DNA of 21,115 nt from Kiritimatiellia bacterium (GTDB taxonomy: Bacteria; Verrucomicrobiota; Kiritimatiellia; RFP12; UBA1067): the NCBI GenBank assembly GCA_017405115.1, contig JAFRBA010000133.1, positions 1-21,115 of the forward strand, in the 5' to 3' direction. The notes beneath the pieces are model-generated. The model saw only the letters and a list, made by a program, of their open reading frames with translations. It had not been told where the DNA came from and made no database searches. Position 1 is the stretch's first letter. Each line of letters starts with the position of its first letter. The translations under genes and the position numbers were made by a program. Positions 1 to 7,343 of the stretch are shown here, piece after piece.

Positions 1-936
1 CTGCTTCGTACGCCATAGGTAGCTGAAGAACGACAGCACGATGGTCGTGTTGGCGATCGGCGGCGCGGCGAAACTGCCGAATCGGTAGTTGTCGTACCAC
101 GTAAGCGCGGTCTGGTACGCCCTCTCGCCGTCGAAGCCGCATTCCGCCGCGTAGTAGTCGGAAATCGCGCGGAGGTCTTCGTGGCGGAAGCCGGTGAGGT
201 CCGCAAACTGCGGATCGAGCGAGATGTTCGTGCCTATGTTGAAGCCGCTCGTCACGTCGTCCATCGTCACGGGCGAAACGCCCGTAATGAAGAGGCGCTT
301 CAACGGCGCGTCGAGATCGGTCGTCAGCACCTTCAGGTCGGTGAAGAACTGCTTGAAGAAGCCGTCGCCGTGGCACAGCGCTTCGTACGCTCCGTGCCCG
401 CTCTCGGCGAGGATCGTGTTGGTGAAGTTGTCGTATTCGTCTATGATGACGTACAGGTCGAGTCCGCTTCCCCGAAGCCCGGACATTATCTCCGCAAGTT
501 TCTTTCCTATGTCTGGCGCCTTTAATATGCGTTCTGGCAGACCCTTCGGGAGGATGTCCGCGTAGCTCCGCGCAAAGTCGTCGCACCTGAGCGACGTCTT
601 GTAGTCGAAGTCGCCCTGCACCTTCGCCATGTCCTTGGAGACCGCCGCGAAGTCGAACTTGAGGACCAGGTACTTCCCACGCTCCTCGGTCGGGCTGGCG
701 CCGATGTCCGTTCCCGAGAAGAACCAGTCAAACCGATCCGCATAGCGAACGTCGTAGTACGCCTGCAGAATCGCCGTAAGCGTCGACTTGCCGAACCTGC
801 GCGGACGCAGGAACACTGCGAAATGCGTAGCCTCCAGGTCGCGGATCTTCGCCGTGCGGTCGATGAACCATCCGTTCCTCCTGCGCAGTTCGGCATAGTC
901 CGACACGCCGTACAGTATTGGCCTCGTCTTCTCCAT
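1..936 (-). CDS. AAA-ATPase-like protein, C-terminal part outside the window
   Basis: The frame is open from the ATG at 936 to the window edge (312 codons, no stop). The first residues read MEKTRPILYGVSDYAELRRR, followed by F-I-D-R-T and a Walker-A-like L-R-P-R-R-F-G-K-S-T. Further in, Y-V-I-I-D-E-Y-D matches a Walker B, and F-I-T-G-V-S-P-V-T-M-D-D matches the sensor region. This pattern is typical of the AAA-ATPase-like family (PF09820), which is often followed by a PD-(D/E)XK nuclease-like domain; that part would lie beyond base 1. Members are numerous and variable in gut bacteria and their cellular role is unknown. The start is supported by an extended -10 promoter whose expected transcription start falls on the ATG itself, with no Shine-Dalgarno sequence. 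Confidence 0.85.
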   Translation of the reverse strand, partial: MEKTRPILYGVSDYAELRRRNGWFIDRTAKIRDLEATHFAVFLRPRRFGKSTLTAILQAYYDVRYADRFDWFFSGTDIGASPTEERGKYLVLKFDFAAVSKDMAKVQGDFDYKTSLRCDDFARSYADILPKGLPERILKAPDIGKKLAEIMSGLRGSGLDLYVIIDEYDNFTNTILAESGHGAYEALCHGDGFFKQFFTDLKVLTTDLDAPLKRLFITGVSPVTMDDVTSGFNIGTNISLDPQFADLTGFRHEDLRAISDYYAAECGFDGERAYQTALTWYDNYRFGSFAAPPIANTTIVLSFFSYLWRTKQ

Positions 937-943
937 GCCGCAG

Positions 944-952
944 ATTATACCA
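944..952 (-). promoter_or_regulatory. Extended -10 promoter of the AAA-ATPase-like gene
   Basis: On the minus strand this reads TGGTATAAT. Seven bases separate it from the ATG at 936, so the predicted transcript starts at or next to the start codon. No good -35 is visible. The remainder of the 97-base gap up to 1033 shows only small GC-rich inverted repeats and no terminator with a T run. Confidence 0.7.
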
Positions 953-1033
953 TATCCCGGCCCGCCGCGCTTGAATCCGCCCCGGCTTCCCGGTTACCGC
1001 ATCCGCGAAAGTACGCCCGCGCAGCCGTGGACT

Positions 1034-2407
1034 TCAGGACGTCTTCGTGACGTAGATGCGGGCCATGTCCGTCTTGTACGCGGACTTCTCTGAAATGTCG
1101 AGCTCCTCGAAGAGCTTCTCCCCGGGGCGAATGCCGGTGAACACGATCGGGACGTCCACATACGGCTTGTAGCCGGCCTGGCGGATCATGTCCTCGGCAA
1201 GGTCCAGTATGCGCACCGGCTCGCCCATGTCCAGCGTGTAGACGGCCTTCTCGTCGCGGCTCGCCGCCTGCAGGACGAGCCCGACCGCCTCCTCAACCGT
1301 CATGAAGTAGCGCTTCATGTCCGGGTGCGTCACGGTGACGGGACGGTGGTTCGCGATCTGCTCGCGGAAAAGCGGCACGACGGAGCCCGACGAGCCGAGC
1401 ACGTTGCCGAAGCGCACCGCGCAGAACGACGTCGGCGCGTCGGCGGCGTTCAGGGCGAGGATGGCGCGCTCCGCGGCGAGCTTCGTGCGGCCCATCACCG
1501 ACACCGGGTTCACGGCCTTGTCGGTGGAGATCAGCACGAACCTGGCGACGCGGTACTTCAGGGCCAGCTCTGCGATGGAGCGCGTCGCCTCCGTGTTGTT
1601 GCGCGCGCCCTCCCGCGGATTCTGCTCCACCATCGGCACGTGCTTGTAGGCGGCCGCGTGCAGGAGAACGTCGGGGCGGTAGAACGACATGACGTCCTCC
1701 ATGCGCTCGCGGTCGTTTATGTCCACCATCAGCGTCTTGAAGGGAACGGTCACGCCGTTCTGGCGCAGCTCGCGGTCGATTTCGTAGAGCGCGTTCTCGC
1801 CGCGCTCCACCATCAGAACGAGCTTCGGGCCGGCGCTCACGACCTGCCGCACGATCTCCGAGCCGATGGAGCCGCCCGCGCCGGTCACCAGCACCGTCTT
1901 GCCGCGGAGGAAGCGCGCGGCGATCGTGCCGTCCATGCGCCGGACGCTCCGCTCGAGGAGGTCGTCCACCTTTACGCGCGATGCGGCGTAGGCGCTCCAG
2001 GCGATTCGCCAGCCAACGAGGCCGAGCGCGGCGAGCAGCGAAGTTATGAGCGTGACGGAGTATGGCGGGCGGACGTGCAGGAACTCGTCCATCGGCGTCA
2101 GGTAGCGCAGCGCGGTGAGGACGGCGCATGCCGCGACCGCGGCGAGGAAGTAGCGCGGAAGGTCGCCGCGGGAAAGCCGCCGCCAGGCCATCCTGTAGCA
2201 GCCGCAGGCAATCAGCGCGACGATCTGGACCACCGCGACGGTCACGAAGGAGAGCGCCACGGCGCGCCATCCCCAGCGCGGCGCGTGGAAGTCGAACCGG
2301 AGCACGACCGCCCCCCAGTAGGCGGCGGCCAGCACGGCTGCGTCGGCCACGAGGCCGACGATCCGCGTCGCCAGGAACTTCGCCCACGCCTCTGCGCTTC
2401 TCGTCAT
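1034..2407 (-). CDS. Membrane-anchored nucleotide-sugar 4,6-dehydratase/epimerase (CapD/WbpM/PglF type)
   Basis: The protein has 457 residues. The N-terminal 140 residues carry about four membrane segments (near 15-37, 48-70, 87-103 and 116-137). A Rossmann dehydratase domain follows, with the NAD-binding motif TGAGGSIGSE at 175-184, L-L-H-A-A-A-Y-K-H at 248-256, S-T-D-K-A-V-N-P at 294-301 and M305-x3-K309. Met replaces the usual Tyr, as is known in the WbpM/PglF branch. Such enzymes make 4-keto-6-deoxy UDP-sugars for capsule, O-antigen or protein glycosylation at the inner membrane. Usual members have about 600-650 residues with a CoA_binding_3 domain between the membrane part and the catalytic domain; that domain is absent here. 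The gene has its own promoter and no glycan genes beside it in the window. Confidence 0.92.
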   Translation of the reverse strand: MTRSAEAWAKFLATRIVGLVADAAVLAAAYWGAVVLRFDFHAPRWGWRAVALSFVTVAVVQIVALIACGCYRMAWRRLSRGDLPRYFLAAVAACAVLTALRYLTPMDEFLHVRPPYSVTLITSLLAALGLVGWRIAWSAYAASRVKVDDLLERSVRRMDGTIAARFLRGKTVLVTGAGGSIGSEIVRQVVSAGPKLVLMVERGENALYEIDRELRQNGVTVPFKTLMVDINDRERMEDVMSFYRPDVLLHAAAYKHVPMVEQNPREGARNNTEATRSIAELALKYRVARFVLISTDKAVNPVSVMGRTKLAAERAILALNAADAPTSFCAVRFGNVLGSSGSVVPLFREQIANHRPVTVTHPDMKRYFMTVEEAVGLVLQAASRDEKAVYTLDMGEPVRILDLAEDMIRQAGYKPYVDVPIVFTGIRPGEKLFEELDISEKSAYKTDMARIYVTKTS

Positions 2408-2413
2408 GCAGGT

Positions 2414-2422
2414 ATTATATCA
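2414..2422 (-). promoter_or_regulatory. Extended -10 promoter of the sugar dehydratase gene
   Basis: On the minus strand this reads TGATATAAT, inside an AT-rich stretch that stands out from the GC-rich surroundings. Six bases separate the -10 from the ATG at 2407, again predicting a leaderless mRNA. The promoter sits in the 29-base gap after the hydrolase stop codon. Confidence 0.7.
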
Positions 2423-2436
2423 AATATATACCGGCC

Positions 2437-3615
2437 TCAGCGCCTGACGGTCACGAACTTCGTCGTGCCGCACATGTCGTGGTAGAGCGACTCCTTCTCG
2501 TATGCGGCTAGGTAGAACTTGACGGCACCTTCCGGGACCGTCGCGACGACCTCGTCGCCCTCGATCGCGGCGTCGGCGTAGCGCCATTCGCAGAGATGGG
2601 TCTTCTCCTTCGTCTCGGTCGTGTAGCCGATCTTCGCCCAGGCGATGCCGTCGCCGCGGTCGAGTATCTTCGCGCGGGCGACGCCGTCCTTCAAGGCGAC
2701 CTCGCCGAGGTTCGGCAGGCGCTTTCCGACGCCGCCGTAGTACCTGGCCATCTTGTGGACGGACGGGAACGAGAAGCCGATGTGCGAGTGCGGCAGGCGG
2801 TTGACGATGGAGCAGCCGTCGAACCTGGCGCACTCCTCGAAGCCCGCGTTGGACGTGTCGGGCGTGACGTTCTGGTCGTTGGTCGACACCGACCACCACA
2901 TCGGCACCTTAGCCGCGTGCAGAAAGCGCCCGTTGACAATCGTCGACTTGTTCTCCTTGTAGTCGCAGCAGTAAATCATTATCGCCCCGCGGAACCGGCT
3001 GTCCACCGCCGCCACGCAGCCGCCGTACCAGCTGCCCCACGAAAGGCCGACGAACAGCGTGTGCCCGGCGTCGACCTCGGGAAACGACCTCAGCAGCGAA
3101 TGCGACAGGACCATGTTGGCGACGTTCGCGACGTGGTCCTGGCGCTTGCCGCCCGGCAGCGGGACGCGCGCCAAGTCCGTCTTGTTGGAAAGCGCAATGC
3201 CAGGGGCGGGATACTGGTTGTACCAGTCCATGGCAATGACCGCGAACCCGAGATCCTGCCATTCGCGTATCCATCTGGGGAACGCCGTCCCGCCGCCGCC
3301 ATGCACAAGCACTACGCCCGGCCAGCCTGCCGCCGGCGCCTTGCCCTCCGGCACGGCGTAGTACACGAAGAACTCTGCGTTCGTACCGCCCGGCCCCTTC
3401 CCGGAGACGAGCAGCGGGCGCAGCTTCTCGCTTTGCGCTTCTGGGAACGGCACCTCGCGAAACGAAGGCACCGCCGAAAGCTCCTGGAAGTTCCAGTACT
3501 TCTCCGGCTCTTCGCGCGCGGTGTCGTTGGCGGCAACAGCCGCCGTGGCGCATAGCACCGCAAGCGCCGGAACGACGGCGCGCACGACCGTCCCCATCGT
3601 CTGATCGCCTTTCAT
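2437..3615 (-). CDS. Secreted alpha/beta hydrolase (esterase-like)
   Basis: The protein has 392 residues from the ATG at 3615, which follows the ribosome-binding site AAAAGGAG at good spacing. The frame is open further upstream to 3822, but that would overlap the preceding gene and lacks the signal peptide at its start. A signal peptide covers about residues 1-29 (cleavage near A-V-A-A). The oxyanion motif H-G-G-G-G is at 105-109 and the nucleophile elbow G-L-S192-W-G at 190-194. D247 and H276 or H278 are candidates for the rest of the triad. The fold and the W-P-G-V-V-L-V-H-G-G-G-G stretch resemble acetyl-xylan-esterase and dienelactone-hydrolase-like enzymes acting outside the inner membrane. 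The substrate cannot be told from the sequence. It lies 56 bases after the phosphate-transporter-like gene, probably in the same transcript. Confidence 0.85.
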   Translation of the reverse strand: MKGDQTMGTVVRAVVPALAVLCATAAVAANDTAREEPEKYWNFQELSAVPSFREVPFPEAQSEKLRPLLVSGKGPGGTNAEFFVYYAVPEGKAPAAGWPGVVLVHGGGGTAFPRWIREWQDLGFAVIAMDWYNQYPAPGIALSNKTDLARVPLPGGKRQDHVANVANMVLSHSLLRSFPEVDAGHTLFVGLSWGSWYGGCVAAVDSRFRGAIMIYCCDYKENKSTIVNGRFLHAAKVPMWWSVSTNDQNVTPDTSNAGFEECARFDGCSIVNRLPHSHIGFSFPSVHKMARYYGGVGKRLPNLGEVALKDGVARAKILDRGDGIAWAKIGYTTETKEKTHLCEWRYADAAIEGDEVVATVPEGAVKFYLAAYEKESLYHDMCGTTKFVTVRR

Positions 3616-3671
3616 CGAGTTGTCTCCTTTTCTTGTTGTCTCTGCCGCGTCCACGGGAACGCGCCTTGAGG

Positions 3672-5354
3672 TCAGCGCTTGCCGCCGGCGAGCGTCTCGG
3701 CGCAGTTGAGGTAGTAGGAGCGTATCCGCGCGTATGCGTTTATGATGTCCAGCTCGCACAGCACGCGGATCGACGAGCCGGGGTCCTCCGGACCGACCCT
3801 TCCGAGCTGCGTGCGGCGGCATTCCAGGATGAACTCGTGGATCCCCTTCGACTCCACCTGGACATCAGCCAGGTCGAACGGCACGCGCGGAGAGCAGATG
3901 AGGGGCGTGATGCGCGCGGCGAAGGACGCCACGCGGTCGTGGACTTTCAGCAGCAGCGCGACCGACGGGCTGGACATCCTCTGCCCCTCCCGGCGGAGCC
4001 TGCCGACAACCTTCAGGACCTGGGCGCACTCGTCGGAGACCGACTCCAGCTCGTCCGTCAGGCGCAGCAGGCGCCGTGCCCTTTCGGAGACGTTGAGCGG
4101 AAGGCGCTTCGTCATGATCGAGCCGAGGAACTCGGTAACCTCCTTCTGCACCCTGTCGAGTATCGCCTCGCGGTGCACTATGTGGCGCTCCACGGCCTCG
4201 TCCGACTCGCCGGCGATCACCTTCCGCGCGCAGGAGAGCAGGTCTTCGTCCGACGCCTTCATGAAGTCCACCTCGACGAGCGCCTGGTCGCACGCTATGA
4301 CAGGCGAGACCTTCACGCCGAACTTCAGCGCCGAGAGGTGCGGCATCTCCTCGCCCCGCCCGGGGACGAGCAGCACGAGCAGCCTTTCGAACGGCTTCAC
4401 GAACGGGAGTGTCAGCGCGCCGCGCAGGATGGAGAACACGGTGTCCGTCGCGGCGATCGGCGCCATGATCCCGAGCAGGACCGGGCCCTTCGCCGTCTCG
4501 GTCACGACGTCCCAGTGCGGGAACAGCGCCTTGCCCATCGGCGCCAGCACGGGCAGCACGAGAGGCAGGAACACGACCGAGCCGATTACATTCATGAGCG
4601 TATGCGCGAGCGCGGTGCGCCGCGCGCCGGAGTTTCCGCCAACCGCCGCAATCCACGCCGTGACGGTCGTGCCGATGTTCGCGCCGAAGAGGGCCGCGAT
4701 CGCCGTCTCGTATGTTATGAGACCCTGGGCGGCCAGCGTCATGGCGATCGCTATCGTGGCCGCCGAGTGCACGACCGCCGAGATGGCGATCGCCAGCAGG
4801 GCGACCAGGGCGACGTCCGCGACAGAGTCCGCGCAAAGCGCCTCGAACGCGCCGCGGACCGACTCGCTGCCCCTGGCCAGCGACACGCCCTTGGACATGA
4901 AGTAGAACCCGAGCATCACCAGCCCGAGGCCGAGCACGGCGAGGCCAAGGTTGCGGAGGGCCTCGCGCCGCACGAAGAAGTAGAAAAGCCCGCCCACGGC
5001 CAGCCCGACGAGCCCGACCAGCTCCGGCGAAGGCGCGATGGCGACGACCCATACGGTCGCCGTTGTGCCGATGTTCGCGCCAATGATCACGCTGACGGCC
5101 TGCACGAGCGTCACCATGCCGGACGCGACGAGCCCCACGAGCATCGCGGTGATTATGGCGGATGACTGGACGATGATGGTGGAGACGATCCCGTTGGCCA
5201 CGCCGACAAGGCGGTGGCCGGTCGTCTTCGCCATGAACTGCCGGAGCCAGCCGCCCGCAGTCGCCTGCAGGCCCTCCGACAGGTGCTTCATGCCGAGCAG
5301 GAATACGCCCACCCCGCCCAGCAACGTCGCCAGCATGGTAAGAACCGAGCTCAC
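3672..5354 (-). CDS. Na/Pi-cotransporter family protein with PhoU-like C-terminal domain
   Basis: The protein has 560 residues. The first about 330 residues are membrane segments with the family repeats: G-G-V-G-V-F-L-L-G-M near 13-22, I-V-Q-S-S-A at 61-66, G-A-N-I-G-T-T twice (first near residue 94), and a second-repeat counterpart H-S-A-A-T-I-A. The rest is soluble and helical, as in the PhoU-like tail of NptA/YjbB-type proteins. Family members move phosphate across the inner membrane, often outward; direction and ion cannot be read from sequence. The start is GTG at 5354, and its first four bases GTGA contain the stop of the upstream gene, so the two are probably translationally coupled. 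An in-frame ATG seven codons in lacks a ribosome-binding site. Confidence 0.9.
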   Translation of the reverse strand: MSSVLTMLATLLGGVGVFLLGMKHLSEGLQATAGGWLRQFMAKTTGHRLVGVANGIVSTIIVQSSAIITAMLVGLVASGMVTLVQAVSVIIGANIGTTATVWVVAIAPSPELVGLVGLAVGGLFYFFVRREALRNLGLAVLGLGLVMLGFYFMSKGVSLARGSESVRGAFEALCADSVADVALVALLAIAISAVVHSAATIAIAMTLAAQGLITYETAIAALFGANIGTTVTAWIAAVGGNSGARRTALAHTLMNVIGSVVFLPLVLPVLAPMGKALFPHWDVVTETAKGPVLLGIMAPIAATDTVFSILRGALTLPFVKPFERLLVLLVPGRGEEMPHLSALKFGVKVSPVIACDQALVEVDFMKASDEDLLSCARKVIAGESDEAVERHIVHREAILDRVQKEVTEFLGSIMTKRLPLNVSERARRLLRLTDELESVSDECAQVLKVVGRLRREGQRMSSPSVALLLKVHDRVASFAARITPLICSPRVPFDLADVQVESKGIHEFILECRRTQLGRVGPEDPGSSIRVLCELDIINAYARIRSYYLNCAETLAGGKR

Positions 5355-5761
5355 TTCCGCCGGAGGATTCTCTTCAAGGCCGCCTCGATCCGCCAGGGAT
5401 AGAACATTCCGTACATGCCTATGACGGCAAGCACATACGCGATCGCGACGAGTATCTGGACGGGGGCGAAGCCGCTTTCAGGCAGGAGCGGACGCGTAAA
5501 GCGGAAGAGCTCTGCCGGGATCAGCATGAAAATGCCCATGACGGACCTGGTGAGCAGGTTCCTCGGCATCCAGATGATCGTAAGGTAGGTGAGCACCGCG
5601 GCCATGATCCACAGCTGCCCGGGGAAGCGCTTGAGAAGCATGTCGAAGACGTCGATGCCGATGGTGTCGCACTCGTACGCCGTCCAGAACCACGCGATGG
5701 CCGTAAGCACCATCGCAAGCTTCGGAACGCGCACGGGCTCCGGAGTTTTTTCCTCTGCCAT
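5351..5761 (-). CDS. Small hydrophobic membrane protein, function unknown
   Basis: The protein has 136 residues from the ATG at 5761. After a charged start (M-A-E-E-K-T-P-E-P), hydrophobic segments occur near 14-30, 49-66, 73-88 and 100-121, ending in the basic tail L-K-R-I-L-R-R-K. I recognise no family. The frame stays open upstream to 6193, but that stretch overlaps another gene and lies above the promoter. The start sits 9 bases after an extended -10, so the leader would be only 2-3 bases. The stop overlaps the GTG of the Na/Pi-cotransporter-like gene, suggesting it works with or is co-produced with that transporter. Confidence 0.8.
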   Translation of the reverse strand: MAEEKTPEPVRVPKLAMVLTAIAWFWTAYECDTIGIDVFDMLLKRFPGQLWIMAAVLTYLTIIWMPRNLLTRSVMGIFMLIPAELFRFTRPLLPESGFAPVQILVAIAYVLAVIGMYGMFYPWRIEAALKRILRRK

Positions 5762-5770
5762 AGTCTTCGT

Positions 5771-5779
5771 ATTATACCA
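5771..5779 (-). promoter_or_regulatory. Extended -10 promoter of the membrane protein/phosphate transporter/hydrolase operon
   Basis: The minus strand reads TTTGGTATAATAC here, the closest match to the window-wide consensus. It lies in the 32-base gap after the Cys-rich gene, with the ATG 9 bases after the -10. No -35 is evident. Confidence 0.75.
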
Positions 5780-5793
5780 AATTCCGGCGGCGG

Positions 5794-6255
5794 CTACTTG
5801 CCCATGTGCTGCTTGCAGTAGCGGAATCCGGCCTCCGGGCTGCGGGTGCACTGCGTGCCGGACCACGTCATGGCGCGGCACTGCTTTACGGGCTTGTCGG
5901 TCTTGACGTTCGCCGCATGCTGCCTGCAGTAGTCCTTCTCGCCGTCCTTCTTGTGCTTGCAGCGGGTCCCCGCCTCGGTGACCGCCCAGCACCTGCCGTC
6001 GTCCTGCTCGACGGCGTCCTTCTTCGCCTCGGCCTTTTTGGCGGGCGCCGCGGCTTTCTTGTCCTCCGCGGCCTTCTTGTCCGCCACGGCCTTGGCCGCG
6101 GCCTTTGCCTGGTCGGCGTGGCCGATGCAGAACTTCGAACCCTCCGCCGCCTCGCGCTTGCACCTCTCGCCCTGCAGCGTCTTGCCCTCGCACTGCGCGG
6201 CAAGCGCCGCGGCGGACACGAGAACGGCCGCGGCCATCGTAATGAGTCTCTTCAT
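5794..6255 (-). CDS. Secreted protein with three identically spaced Cys3-His motifs
   Basis: The protein has 153 residues, with a signal peptide at 1-20 (M-K-R-L-I-T then an Ala-rich core). Three motifs follow with exactly the same spacing, C-x9-C-x10-C-x2-H: C22/C32/C43/H46, C89/C99/C110/H113 and C126/C136/C147/H150. Each resembles G-x-x-C-K-R ... F/Y-C-x-x-H, as in short zinc-binding or disulfide modules found singly in many bacterial proteins. An Ala/Lys-rich linker (about 48-85) separates the first from the second. The start follows AAAGGAG. Metal binding is inferred; no function is known to me. It lies 31 bases after tetR and may be read through from the fab operon, as no promoter is clear in the gap. 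Confidence 0.85.
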   Translation of the reverse strand: MKRLITMAAAVLVSAAALAAQCEGKTLQGERCKREAAEGSKFCIGHADQAKAAAKAVADKKAAEDKKAAAPAKKAEAKKDAVEQDDGRCWAVTEAGTRCKHKKDGEKDYCRQHAANVKTDKPVKQCRAMTWSGTQCTRSPEAGFRYCKQHMGK

Positions 6256-6286
6256 GTTTTTTCTCCTTTCAAGCCTCGTCTATGCT

Positions 6287-6907
6287 CTAGTCCGCAGCCA
6301 AGGCGGCCGCGGCCGCGCGGAAGCGCCGCTTCGCCGGAGCGGAGTCCTTCTCCATCTCCAGAAGTATGTTGAACGCCTCCGCCTCCATCAGCGAGAAGAA
6401 CATCTCGGCGCCGAGCGCGGGATCCACGGTCGGACGAAGGCTGCCGTCGGCCACGCCCTCCGTCATGAGCCTGCCGAACGCCCGGACGAGCCCGCCCGTG
6501 AAACCGTGGACGCGCCCGGACATGTCCTCGCCCGTCCTGACCATCGCGAACGCGAAGTTGAATATTGCGAGAAGGAAGTCGCGGTGCGCGAACATCCCTT
6601 CGACGACGATGTCGCATACCTCCAGCAGCCGCTCCGGCACGGGAGCGGGCTTTTCGATCGCCTTGTTGATGTTGGCGCGCAGCTCGGAGAGGACGCCGCT
6701 GATGGCGGCGTCGAATATCTCGCGCTTGCTGCGGTAGTAGCGGTAGAGCGCCGTGCGCGGCACGCCCGTCGCCTTCGATATGTCCTGCAGCGAAACCTTG
6801 TCGAAGCCAAGCCGCGCAAACAGCCGCAGGGACCGCGACGCCACGAGGCTCCGCCTCTTCTCCCCTGCCGTCATTTCCGCGGCGGACGATGCCGGATCCG
6901 TCTGCAT
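6287..6907 (-). CDS. TetR-family transcriptional regulator, third gene of the fab operon
   Basis: The protein has 206 residues from the ATG at 6907, which overlaps the fabZ stop by one base (TGATG); a GTG at 6925 is a weaker choice inside fabZ. The N-terminal helix-turn-helix is clear: V-S-L-Q-D-I-S-K-A-T-G-V, then T-A-L-Y-R-Y-Y-R-S-K-R-E-I-F, near residues 37-64. The C-terminal half is helical and would form the ligand-binding and dimer part. TetR proteins are usually repressors released by a small ligand. Its place right behind fabH and fabZ and the palindrome over the fabH promoter (8349-8375) suggest that it represses its own operon in response to an acyl compound. Both the ligand and the target are inference. 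Confidence 0.9.
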   Translation of the reverse strand: MQTDPASSAAEMTAGEKRRSLVASRSLRLFARLGFDKVSLQDISKATGVPRTALYRYYRSKREIFDAAISGVLSELRANINKAIEKPAPVPERLLEVCDIVVEGMFAHRDFLLAIFNFAFAMVRTGEDMSGRVHGFTGGLVRAFGRLMTEGVADGSLRPTVDPALGAEMFFSLMEAEAFNILLEMEKDSAPAKRRFRAAAAALAAD

Positions 6908-7329
6908 CAGGCCTCGATGATGCACTTGAGCGTCGCCTTGACGACCTTCTCGTCGCCGACGAAGCCCTCCACCTCGAAGGAGCAGTACCGCCCCCGGCTG
7001 CGCCCGTTCTTCGCGTGCGTGACCAGCTTGTCCCCGGGACGCACGGGGTGCAGGAAGCGCACGTCGGAGACCGCGGCGAGGTAGAACAGCGGCGTCCGGT
7101 CGCCGAAGGAACCGCCTGCTACAACCGATGCGGCGCAGACCTGCGCCATCGACTCCACGAGAATCACCCCCGGCACGATCGGGTTGCCGGGGAAGTGTCC
7201 GCGGAAGAAGTCGTTGTTCTCCGCCGTAAACGTGTACTCGCCGACCGCGGAGGCGTCGTCGCGCGAAACCAGCCGGTCGACGAAGAGAAAAGGCTCGCGA
7301 TGCGGCAGAAGGCTCTTTATGTCTTTCAT
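6907..7329 (-). CDS. fabZ: 3-hydroxyacyl-[acyl-carrier-protein] dehydratase FabZ
   Basis: The protein has 140 residues, the usual size for FabZ. It removes water from 3-hydroxyacyl-ACP in the type II fatty-acid elongation cycle in the cytoplasm. The hot-dog fold signature is intact: L-L-P-H-R-E-P-F-L-F-V-D-R at 7-19, G-H45-F-P-G-N-P at 44-50 with the catalytic His, and G-V-I-L-V-E59-S-M-A-Q with the catalytic Glu. The ATG at 7329 has the ribosome-binding site AAGGGAG, which overlaps the fabH stop 14 bases upstream, so translation is probably coupled. The open frame extends further upstream to 7866, but only inside fabH, and is rejected. Some short members of this family act in polyketide or aryl-polyene pathways, so the name is likely but not certain. 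Confidence 0.92.
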   Translation of the reverse strand: MKDIKSLLPHREPFLFVDRLVSRDDASAVGEYTFTAENNDFFRGHFPGNPIVPGVILVESMAQVCAASVVAGGSFGDRTPLFYLAAVSDVRFLHPVRPGDKLVTHAKNGRSRGRYCSFEVEGFVGDEKVVKATLKCIIEA

Positions 7330-7343
7330 GGCGTTCGTCTCCC

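Noticed and set aside
3616..3822. Longer start for the alpha/beta hydrolase
   Set aside because: It would overlap the preceding gene and bury the signal peptide; the ATG at 3615 has a strong ribosome-binding site.
5762..6193. Longer start for the small membrane protein
   Set aside because: The extension lies above the promoter, covers the Cys-rich gene in another frame and reads as Arg/Gly-rich shadow.
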